From contig JAUIEH010000173.1 of NCBI GenBank assembly GCA_030428405.1, positions 1-6,329 of the forward strand: a DNA stretch of 6,329 nt, in the 5' to 3' direction. The position numbers and the translations under genes are program-made. This stretch comes from Alphaproteobacteria bacterium. GTDB lineage: Bacteria; Pseudomonadota; Alphaproteobacteria; Caulobacterales; Maricaulaceae. The notes beneath the pieces are model-generated. The model saw only the letters and a program-made list of their open reading frames with translations, was not told the DNA's origin and did no database searches. The stretch's first letter is position 1; every line of letters begins with the position of its first letter. Shown piece by piece: positions 1 to 4,878 of this stretch.

Positions 1-52
1 TGGAATAGATCGGCGCGGACCCGGCTCTGCGCTGTCACCGGGGAGCGGGTTG

Positions 53-838
53 ATGAGTTTCAAGCGCAGTTCGATTGCAGCGACCGCCTGGGCGGCGCTT
101 GCCGGTCTCAGCGTCGCCGCCGCGCAGGAAAGCGTCGACTACGAGATGGAGATCGCACATCCGGCGCTGACGAGCCCGGCGACAATCTCGATCGACGGCG
201 CGGTCATGGCGGATGAAGCCATGAGCGCTGCGCTGCGCGAACGCGCCACAAGCGAGCTCAACATGCTGATTGAGGAGCTGGAGACTCATTACGGTTCCGA
301 ACCGCAGCCGGGCATTGAGCGCGATTATGAGTTCACGGCGACCGCGCGCTTCGTGAACGATCAAATCATCAGCGTCGCCATTCGCGATTTGCGTTTCGTC
401 AGCGCGATGCAGCCGATCGTCGAAGTCGATGGCGTCATCTGGAACCGCGCCGAAGAGCGCGCAATGCATTTCCGCGAGATGTTCGGCGACGATTCAGATG
501 AGAGCGCGGCCATTGAGGCGTTGCGACAGGGCGTGATCGAGGCGACGCACGCTTTTCTGCTTGAGATCGGCGAAGAGGCCTTTGACGGCTGGGAGGATGA
601 AGCGCGCGCAGAACTGCCCGCCGCGTGGTCGACCTTCGACCATGTCGTCATTGTCGGCGAGGAGGGCGCTGTGAACGCCGACGGCGTGCTCGTCATGTTC
701 GGCCGCGACGAGTATCGGAGCTACCCGGAAGTCCTACCTGAAGTGTTCGTGCCGGCCTCCGCTTTCGCTGACCATCTCTGGCCGGAATACGCAGCCCTGT
801 TCGGCGTCGAAATGGACAATCCCGAGGACAATCAGTAG
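53..838 (+). CDS. Exported acidic protein, possible DUF4163/DUF3298 (RsiV-like) family
   Basis: This encodes 261 residues beginning with a typical Sec signal peptide: basic SFKRS, an alanine-rich hydrophobic core, and an AAA|Q cleavage site after about residue 24. The mature protein is therefore probably periplasmic. I chose the ATG at 53 over the TTG at 50 because GGGAG at 41-45 sits 7 bases upstream of it. The mature chain is rich in Asp/Glu and has no membrane segment. The layout resembles the DUF4163/DUF3298 fold: an extended strand pair around residues 92-118, VDGVIWNRAEER at 125-136 followed by HFREMFGDD, then GVLVMFGRDEYRSY at 211-224 and a hydrophobic EVFVPASAFADHL stretch near 230-242. 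The GGAH-like motif often seen before the 'xWxR' segment is not recognisable here (SAMQ at 117-120). The substrate and role are unknown. It lies 78 bases before ccmC, where ccmB would often be, so it could be co-transcribed, but nothing in it suggests haem handling. Confidence 0.85.
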   Translation: MSFKRSSIAATAWAALAGLSVAAAQESVDYEMEIAHPALTSPATISIDGAVMADEAMSAALRERATSELNMLIEELETHYGSEPQPGIERDYEFTATARFVNDQIISVAIRDLRFVSAMQPIVEVDGVIWNRAEERAMHFREMFGDDSDESAAIEALRQGVIEATHAFLLEIGEEAFDGWEDEARAELPAAWSTFDHVVIVGEEGAVNADGVLVMFGRDEYRSYPEVLPEVFVPASAFADHLWPEYAALFGVEMDNPEDNQ

Positions 839-852
839 CGCTGTATCGGGTT

Positions 853-892
853 TCGGGATCCCGAGCCGGCGAGCGGTCGCATTGCCGCCGGC
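853..892. other. GC-rich inverted repeats between the exported protein gene and ccmC
   Basis: The 78-base gap holds a perfect 12-base palindrome TCGGGATCCCGA (853-864). Next to it is a 7-bp hairpin, GCCGGCG (865-871) with CGCCGGC (886-892), enclosing a 14-base loop. A short T run (902-905) follows nine bases after the stem, so it is not a classic intrinsic terminator. It may be a weak attenuator or processing site, or a chance product of high GC. I see no convincing promoter for ccmC here. Confidence 0.3.
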
Positions 893-916
893 GCGGCGAC
901 GTTTTATGTCCGGAAG

Positions 917-1639
917 ATGATTTCGAGCTTCGCCAATCCGCAGCGGTTCTTATCGATCTCCGGACCGCTCGCGGCGCTCTTCGGGGCGCTCGCGGTGATC
1001 GCGCTGCCGATTGGGCTGTGGCAGGCCTTCTTCGTCGCGCCGCCAGAGCAGGATCAGTCTGAAGCCGTGCGCATCATGTTCGTGCACGTGCCGAGCGCCT
1101 GGCTGGCTCTGATGCTCTATGCCGTGATGGGTGGCGCGAGCTTCATATTCTTCGTCTGGCGTCACGCCATCGCTGACGTCGCCGCAAAAGCCATCGCGCC
1201 GATCGGCGCCGCCTTCGCGTTTCTGACCCTGGCGACCGGATCTCTTTGGGGGCGGCCCAGCTGGGGCACGTGGTGGGAGTGGGACGCCCGGCTCGCCTCC
1301 ATGCTCGTCCTGTTTCTCATCTATCTTGGCTATATCGCGCTGCGCGCCGCCTTTCGCGACGACGCGCGCGAGCCGCGCGCGGCCGCCATTTTCTGCATGG
1401 TCGGTCTGGTCAATCTGCCGATCGTGAAGTTTTCGGTCGACTGGTGGACCACGCTGCACCAATCCGCGAGCGTGATGCGTCTGGACGGTCCGTCCATGCC
1501 GGCGGAGTTTCTGCAGCCGCTGTTAGTGATGGCGCTGGCGTTGATGGCGTTGGTTGGCGCGCTGATCATCTTGCGCATGCGCGCTGAGATTTTTGAGCGC
1601 CGCGCAGATGCGATCGAGCGCCGGCGTGAGGCGGCTTGA
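917..1639 (+). CDS. ccmC: Cytochrome c maturation haem-handling membrane protein CcmC
   Basis: CcmC is the inner-membrane protein that presents haem on the periplasmic side and, with the CcmAB ATPase and CcmD, loads it onto the chaperone CcmE in System I cytochrome c biogenesis. The protein is 240 residues, the usual size. It shows about six hydrophobic segments and the tryptophan-rich WWD signature WGRPSWGTWWEWD at 111-123. The two histidines expected to ligand haem from the flanking periplasmic loops are present in VHVPSAW (His57) and TLHQSAS (His181). The FANPQRF N-terminus is typical of the family. The start at 917 is supported by that N-terminus, but GGAAG abuts the ATG with no spacer, so initiation is unusual. 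The gene is followed after 2 bases by ccmD and then ccmG. ccmA and ccmB are not in this window. Identification is firm. Confidence 0.97.
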   Translation: MISSFANPQRFLSISGPLAALFGALAVIALPIGLWQAFFVAPPEQDQSEAVRIMFVHVPSAWLALMLYAVMGGASFIFFVWRHAIADVAAKAIAPIGAAFAFLTLATGSLWGRPSWGTWWEWDARLASMLVLFLIYLGYIALRAAFRDDAREPRAAAIFCMVGLVNLPIVKFSVDWWTTLHQSASVMRLDGPSMPAEFLQPLLVMALALMALVGALIILRMRAEIFERRADAIERRREAA

Positions 1640-1641
1640 GC

Positions 1642-1806
1642 ATGGCTGAGTTCTTCGAAATGGGCGGGTATGCGGTTTATGTCTGGCCTGCCTACGGGCT
1701 GGTAGGCGCGACCGTCGCGGGGCTCATCGCGCACACGCTCATCTCCCATCGCGCGGCGCGTCGGCGACTGCGCGCCCTTGAAGGGGAGCCGGGAGAACGG
1801 GCGTGA
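1642..1806 (+). CDS. ccmD: Haem exporter accessory protein CcmD
   Basis: This 54-residue protein begins MAEFFEMGGYAVYVWPAYG. It has one membrane segment at about residues 10-33 and a basic, arginine-rich cytoplasmic tail (SHRAARRRLRALEGE). That is the standard CcmD pattern: a small protein with an aromatic GGYAxYVWPAYG entry and a positive inside. CcmD holds CcmC and CcmE together and is needed for release of haem-loaded CcmE from the CcmABCD complex. The gene starts 2 bases after the ccmC stop, with GTGAGG about 10 bases upstream. Its TGA overlaps the GTG start of ccmG by four bases, so translation is probably coupled. Size, position and motif agree, so the call is firm despite the low conservation typical of the family. 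Confidence 0.95.
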   Translation: MAEFFEMGGYAVYVWPAYGLVGATVAGLIAHTLISHRAARRRLRALEGEPGERA

Positions 1807-2324
1807 GCCGTCTTCTCAAATTTGCGCCGATACTGATCTTCGCCGTGTTCGGCGTCGCGCTGGGCGTCGCGTTGTTCTGGCGCGACCGCGCGCCGGATGA
1901 GGGCACGCTCGTGGGCGCGCCTGCGCCTGAATTCGCGCTGCGCAGTCTCGACCTTGAGCCGAACGGATTGACCCGCGCCGATCTTGGTGGCGGCCCCGTG
2001 CTCGTGAACGTCTTTGCGTCCTGGTGCGCGCCATGCCGCATCGAGCATCCGCGGCTGGTCGCGCTGGCGGAGGAGGGCGCGCGCATTTACGGCGTGATCT
2101 GGCGCGACAGTCCGCAGGCCGCGCGCGCCATGCTGGAGGAACTTGGTTCGCCTTACGCCGCTATTGGTCTCGACCGCAATGGCCGTTGGGGTCAGGGATG
2201 GGCGGTCGAGGGCGCGCCGGAGACGTTCCTCATTGACGAGACCGGCGTCGTGCGCCTGCACATCAGGGGACCGCTGAGCGCGCGCGACATCGACGAAGTG
2301 ATCCGCCCCGCACTCGGGCTTTAG
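1803..2324 (+). CDS. ccmG: Thiol:disulfide interchange protein CcmG/DsbE
   Basis: CcmG is a membrane-anchored, periplasmic thioredoxin-fold reductase that keeps the CXXCH haem-binding cysteines of apocytochrome c (directly or through CcmH) reduced before haem attachment. The protein is 173 residues, the usual length. An uncleaved N-terminal anchor spans about 7-25. The redox motif FASWCAPCRIEHP has Cys75 and Cys78. The family-typical GAPETFLID carries the cis-proline (Pro139) near the active site, and RDSPQAARAMLEELGSPYAAIGLD follows the CcmG/DsbE pattern in the central insertion. Translation starts with GTG at 1803, with GGGAG at 1791-1795 placed 7 bases upstream. The start overlaps the ccmD stop as GTGA. 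It is the last ccm gene here; ccmH, ccmI, ccmE and ccmF are not in view. Confidence 0.97.
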   Translation: MSRLLKFAPILIFAVFGVALGVALFWRDRAPDEGTLVGAPAPEFALRSLDLEPNGLTRADLGGGPVLVNVFASWCAPCRIEHPRLVALAEEGARIYGVIWRDSPQAARAMLEELGSPYAAIGLDRNGRWGQGWAVEGAPETFLIDETGVVRLHIRGPLSARDIDEVIRPALGL

Positions 2325-2381
2325 GGCGCGCTAACCATAATCGGCTCTCCTGTCGCCAATCGCCGTTTAGGGGAGTCTTTC

Positions 2382-2639
2382 ATGCCGTCGTCCATCAATT
2401 CGACATCCGCGCCAGGACCAGTTGCGATCGCGCCTAAGCCGAGCGCGGCGCGTCCCGATGCAGCTACGAGTGACGCGGCGAAGTCGACGAACGACAGCGC
2501 ACAGATCGACGCCGCCGGCGAATTGAAAGAAAAGCTTCACAAAAGCGCTTCCGCCGAGACAGAAGCCGCTCCTTCCGCGGACGTTCCGTTCAGCTATGCC
2601 GACCCGACGAAGGGCAGACGTCTCGACATTCGCGTCTGA
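2382..2639 (+). CDS. Small Ala/Ser/Pro-rich hypothetical protein
   Basis: This 85-residue ORF has a good ribosome binding site, GGGAG at 2371-2375, six bases before the ATG, and ends just ahead of a strong terminator, so it is probably translated. Residues 1-45 are low-complexity Ala/Ser/Pro/Asp and look disordered. Residues 46-55 (GELKEKLHKS) could form a short helix, and 56-67 are acidic and Ala-rich. The C-terminus changes character: PFSYADPTKGRRLDIRV looks like a short ordered or docking motif and is the part most likely to be conserved. There is no signal peptide, membrane segment or cysteine, and I do not recognise the family. It begins 57 bases after ccmG and may be read through from the ccm operon or use its own weak promoter (a CATAAT at 2336-2341 has no matching -35). 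No function can be assigned. Confidence 0.65.
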   Translation: MPSSINSTSAPGPVAIAPKPSAARPDAATSDAAKSTNDSAQIDAAGELKEKLHKSASAETEAAPSADVPFSYADPTKGRRLDIRV

Positions 2640-2686
2640 TCGACGAGCGCCGTCAGGCTTTCTGCGGAAATGACTGCATAAAAACG

Positions 2687-2718
2687 ATGAGGCCGGCCCC
2701 GCGTGGGACCGGCCTCAT
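2687..2718. terminator. Bidirectional intrinsic terminator between convergent genes
   Basis: The left arm 2687-2700 (ATGAGGCCGGCCCC) pairs with the right arm 2705-2718 (GGGACCGGCCTCAT) around the loop GCGT. This gives a 14-bp stem with a single C/A mismatch. On the minus strand it is followed by CGTTTTTATG, a proper U tract, so it should end the MarR gene, whose stop is 27 bases away. On the plus strand only TTTCGCTT follows, giving weaker termination for the small ORF. Confidence 0.88.
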
Positions 2719-2744
2719 TTCGCTTCACCGGAATTGTCCGAGAA

Positions 2745-2987
2745 TTACTTTTTCTTCTTGGTCGCCTTTGCAGCGGGCTTGCGCGCGGCGCGAGCCTTCG
2801 GCGCAGGCTTCTTGGCGGCTTTGGCCTTGGTGGCCGTACGCGTGCTGGCGGCTTTCGCGGCCGGCTTTTTCGCTGCAGTTTTCTTAGCCGTCGCTTTTTT
2901 CGCGGCGGGCTTCTTCGCAGCAGGCTTCTTGGCAGCCGGCTTCTTAGCCGCGGCGCTCTTGGCCGGAGCCTTCTTGGCGGCAGGCTT
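2745..2987 (-). repeat. Degenerate 15-bp repeats encoding the Lys/Ala/Pro tail
   Basis: This stretch encodes residues 156-235. Near-identical 15-base units start at 2908, 2923 and 2938 (GGCTTCTT on the plus strand), with more degenerate units to about 2853. Synonymous codons are mixed (AAG/AAA; GCT/GCC/GCG/GCA; CCG/CCT/CCC), so the protein pattern appears to be what is maintained, rather than a freshly expanded DNA repeat. Repeats of this type can still change copy number between strains. Confidence 0.8.
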
Positions 2988-3452
2988 TTCTTCGGTCATC
3001 GATTCAGCGACACGACCCATGGTCGCGTTGAAATCGTCCCGCTTAGTCTTGGGCAGGATGTCGAGAATCTTGTCGTCCGCCTTCTGCACTTTCGGCAGAG
3101 CCGACTGCAGCGCGCGGCGGCCGGCAGCCGTCAGCGAGACCGTCTTGGCGCGTGCATCTTCCTTGTCGCGCGCACGCGAGAGCAGGCCGCGCGTGGTCAT
3201 GCGGGCGACGAGCTCAGCGAGCGTGGAGCGGTCGATGCCCGTCGCTTGAACGAGAGCGGTCTGGGAAAGACCTTCGTTCTGCGCGACGGAGACGAGCACG
3301 GCGAACTGGCGCTGCGTGATCGACGAGCCTTTTGTTTCTTCAGCGAAGCGATCGGCAGCAAACTGCTGAACGCGGTGGATCAGGTGAGAGGGCGATTTCT
3401 GGAGGTCGAAGCTGACGCCTCCCGATTTGCCCGATGCAGAAGTCTTGGCCAT
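2745..3452 (-). CDS. MarR-family regulator with histone H1-like Lys/Ala/Pro tail
   Basis: This 235-residue protein has two parts. Residues about 20-152 form a MarR winged-helix domain: a dimerisation helix with SPSHLIHRVQQFAADRF, then ITQRQFAVLVSVAQ, the recognition region GLSQTALVQATGIDRSTLAELVARM (61-85), the wing around RARDKEDARAKTVSLT, and the usual GRRAL helix. Residues 156-235 are a basic low-complexity tail with 28 Lys and 3 Arg in 80 residues, no acidic residue, and a five-residue AAKKP-type period at about 169-200. It ends in KKKK. The tail resembles the C-terminal domain of histone H1 and of bacterial AKP proteins such as AlgP, which bind DNA non-specifically. MarR proteins usually bind a palindrome as dimers, often their own promoter, and many respond to small ligands; the ligand here is unknown. 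AGGA lies 7 bases before the ATG, so the start is good. I infer a regulator with added general DNA affinity. Confidence 0.93.
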   Translation of the reverse strand: MAKTSASGKSGGVSFDLQKSPSHLIHRVQQFAADRFAEETKGSSITQRQFAVLVSVAQNEGLSQTALVQATGIDRSTLAELVARMTTRGLLSRARDKEDARAKTVSLTAAGRRALQSALPKVQKADDKILDILPKTKRDDFNATMGRVAESMTEEKPAAKKAPAKSAAAKKPAAKKPAAKKPAAKKATAKKTAAKKPAAKAASTRTATKAKAAKKPAPKARAARKPAAKATKKKK

Positions 3453-3476
3453 CGGTGTTTCCTCAATCTGTTCGGC

Positions 3477-3489
3477 GGGGCTGCGCCCC
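3477..3489 (-). other. Small hairpin in the MarR gene leader
   Basis: GGGGC (3477-3481) and GCCCC (3485-3489) form a 5-bp stem with a 3-base loop. It lies about 14 bases upstream of the MarR ribosome binding site, inside the likely 5' leader. It could stabilise the transcript, or it may be chance. Confidence 0.3.
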
Positions 3490-3497
3490 TCCTGAGA

Positions 3498-3503
3498 GTT
3501 ATA
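3498..3503 (-). promoter_or_regulatory. Candidate -10 element for the MarR gene
   Basis: On the minus strand this reads TATAAC, about 46 bases before the MarR start codon. No good -35 hexamer lies at the expected distance; that position falls inside the inverted repeat 3510-3538, suggesting a regulated or activator-dependent promoter. The plus strand also reads TATAAT at 3500-3505, so a promoter firing toward the Nudix gene cannot be excluded. Confidence 0.35.
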
Positions 3504-3509
3504 ATCTGA

Positions 3510-3538
3510 ACGGAGCGATTTCTCTGGAGTCGCTCCGT
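3510..3538. promoter_or_regulatory. Inverted repeat, candidate operator in the MarR promoter
   Basis: A perfect 9-bp inverted repeat, ACGGAGCGA (3510-3518) and TCGCTCCGT (3530-3538), is separated by 11 bases. It sits just upstream of the candidate -10 of the MarR gene, covering the -35 region, where a repressor would block polymerase. With a centre-to-centre spacing near two helical turns it suits a dimer or pair of dimers. It could instead form an RNA hairpin in a transcript toward the Nudix gene. Binding by the adjacent MarR protein is inference. Confidence 0.5.
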
Positions 3539-3559
3539 CTGCGACACATCGTAGTGCTA

Positions 3560-3579
3560 ACGTCGCGAAATTGCGACGT
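3560..3579. promoter_or_regulatory. 20-bp palindrome, candidate MarR-type operator
   Basis: ACGTCGC (3560-3566) and GCGACGT (3573-3579) flank the six bases GAAATT. A 20-bp imperfectly spaced palindrome with an AT-rich centre is the usual shape and size of a MarR dimer site. It overlaps a weak plus-strand -35-like TTGCGA (3571-3576), which has a -10-like TTTAAA at 3596-3601 at a long 19-base spacing, before the Nudix gene. It could therefore control the Nudix gene, the MarR gene, or both. Confidence 0.45.
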
Positions 3580-3624
3580 CGTGGTTTCCGAAACGTTTAA
3601 AAGCTGACGAGCGGAATTGAAAGC

Positions 3625-4146
3625 ATGTCGAACTTAAAACCATCATTTAGTCTCCGCGTACCTGAAGGTGAAGACCGAATAAGGAGGGTTTGTGACAGTT
3701 GCGCCTTCATCGATTACGTCAATCCCAGAATAGTCGCCGGCGCCGTCGCGACCGATGAGCATGGTCGAATTCTCCTTTGCCGGCGGGCGATCGAGCCACG
3801 TTCCGGCTACTGGACATTACCCGCAGGATTCATGGAGGAGGGCGAAGATGTTCAGAGCGCGGCGCAACGCGAAGCGCGCGAAGAAGCTTGCGCCGAACTC
3901 GAAATAGATGCGCTGCTGGGCGTCTATTGCGTGCCTAGAATTAGTCAGGTGCAGATATTTTTTCGTGCAAAATTATGTTCGGCTGTGGCGCCAGGGCCCG
4001 AAAGCGCCGAGGTCGGACTATTCGATTGGGAAAATATCCCTTGGTCCGAGCTCGCTTTCCCCTCGGTCCGCTGGGCTCTTAAAGATTGGTTCGGATTCAA
4101 GGGATTGGGCGTATTTGCGCCGGCGCAGCGGACGGCGCAGTTCTGA
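3625..4146 (+). CDS. Nudix hydrolase, ADP-ribose/FAD diphosphatase type
   Basis: The protein has 173 residues. The Nudix box runs from Gly68: G-x5-E74-x7-R82-E83-A-x-E86-E87, with E83, E86 and E87 as the expected metal-binding glutamates. The box's last glycine is Cys89 here. The surroundings fit the subfamily with an N-terminal zinc-ribbon (Nudix_N_2), which includes the plant ADP-ribose/FAD diphosphatase NUDX23: VPEGEDRIRRVCDSC, YVNPRIVAGAV, LLCRRAIEPRSGYWTLPAGFMEEGE, then GPESAEVGLFDWENIPWSELAFPS. Only one CxxC is present (Cys23, Cys26); the first CxxC of the ribbon is absent and cannot be recovered upstream, because an in-frame TAA lies at 3598-3600. Members cleave nucleoside diphosphates linked to another moiety, yielding two monophosphates. 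AGCGGAA at 3610-3616 supports the start. It is divergent from the MarR gene and has clearly lower GC than the ccm genes. The exact substrate is not shown by the sequence. Confidence 0.92.
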   Translation: MSNLKPSFSLRVPEGEDRIRRVCDSCAFIDYVNPRIVAGAVATDEHGRILLCRRAIEPRSGYWTLPAGFMEEGEDVQSAAQREAREEACAELEIDALLGVYCVPRISQVQIFFRAKLCSAVAPGPESAEVGLFDWENIPWSELAFPSVRWALKDWFGFKGLGVFAPAQRTAQF

Positions 4147-4172
4147 TCAGCGCGACAAAACGTCCTTATAGG

Positions 4173-4796
4173 TCAGGACTCTTCGGTCTCGTCCGACGCC
4201 GCCTTTCGTTCTGCTGCGCGGCGTTCTTGTTCCCGCAATGTTATCGGTACATTTGCGAACGCGAAGAGAACGGTTAGAGGCAACACGCCCCAAAATTTGA
4301 AGTTGGCCCAGAATGCTTCTGAGAAGTTGCGCCAGATGACTTCATTTAGAATGGCTAAAAAGACGAACCATGCGCCCCAGCGGACGGCGAGAATTCGCCA
4401 TACCCGGTCAGACAGGTCGAATACGGAATTGAACAGCATTTTCCAGACATTTCGACCGACCGCGAGGCCGCCGAATATGACGGCTGCATAAAGAAGATTG
4501 ACGATCGTCGGCTTGATCTTGATGAAAAGCGCGTCTTGCAGCGCCAGGGTCAATCCGCCAAAGACTGTAACGATCACGGCGGTTACGAGCAGCATTGGCG
4601 ACAGACGGCGCTCACGAAACCATGTGAAGGCGAGCGCTGCGAGCGTTGCGACGATGAACACAGCTGTCGCGATGAAGATGGCATCGTCCGGACGCGATCG
4701 ATACGCGATATTGTAGACGATCATGAAAAGCGCGATTGGCCCGACATCGGTCAGAATTTTGAGGCCGCCGGCCGCCGTCTGTCGTGCTGCGCTCAT
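4173..4796 (-). CDS. yciB: Inner membrane septation/envelope protein YciB (IspA/IspZ family)
   Basis: This 207-residue integral membrane protein has about five hydrophobic segments (roughly 17-31, 38-59, 66-86, 97-113 and 140-150, with more hydrophobic stretch at 164-182). Family signatures are visible: VFGGLTL at 78-84, FIKIKPT at 91-97, WANFKFWG at 163-170 and an N-terminal DVGPIALFMIVYNI. YciB (intracellular septation protein A) affects cell-envelope synthesis and division in enterobacteria and Shigella; its biochemical activity is not established. The C-terminus has a charged extension (REQERRAAERKAASDETEES) beyond the E. coli length of about 180. A strong GGAGGG at 4801-4806 lies 4 bases before the ATG. 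It follows ftsY by 82 bases on the same strand and converges with the Nudix gene, 26 bases apart with no terminator visible between them. Its GC is lower than that of ftsY. Confidence 0.94.
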   Translation of the reverse strand: MSAARQTAAGGLKILTDVGPIALFMIVYNIAYRSRPDDAIFIATAVFIVATLAALAFTWFRERRLSPMLLVTAVIVTVFGGLTLALQDALFIKIKPTIVNLLYAAVIFGGLAVGRNVWKMLFNSVFDLSDRVWRILAVRWGAWFVFLAILNEVIWRNFSEAFWANFKFWGVLPLTVLFAFANVPITLREQERRAAERKAASDETEES

Positions 4797-4878
4797 TTAT
4801 CCCTCCAAACGCCGGCTGTGATTTTCTCGTGGAATCGCATCCGCTTAAGCCGCGCGTCAAAATTTAGTGAACCGATAT

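Noticed and set aside
1..52. TAG at 6-8 as the end of an upstream gene
   Set aside because: Only one or two codons would be visible, so nothing supports it; the stretch otherwise shows only the ribosome binding site of the first gene.
35..469. 144-codon minus-strand ORF at the left end
   Set aside because: It lies opposite a frame with a signal peptide and a well-placed ribosome binding site and has no recognisable domain.
950..1462. 170-codon minus-strand ORF opposite ccmC
   Set aside because: It is highly charged random-looking sequence antisense to an unmistakable CcmC.
2853..2948. 15-bp repeats as a CRISPR or satellite array
   Set aside because: Units have no spacers, are directly adjacent, and are explained by coding of the Lys/Ala/Pro tail.
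2703..3509. Long plus-strand ORFs opposite the MarR gene (2703-3509 and 2734-3249)
   Set aside because: They are composed largely of Leu/Gly/Arg or Ala/Phe repeats mirrored from the Lys/Ala/Pro tail. They have no ribosome binding site logic or family resemblance, while the minus frame gives a clear MarR domain.
3453..3624. CtrA site (TTAA-N7-TTAA) in the divergent region
   Set aside because: TTTAAA occurs at 3596-3601 but no second TTAA lies at the required spacing.
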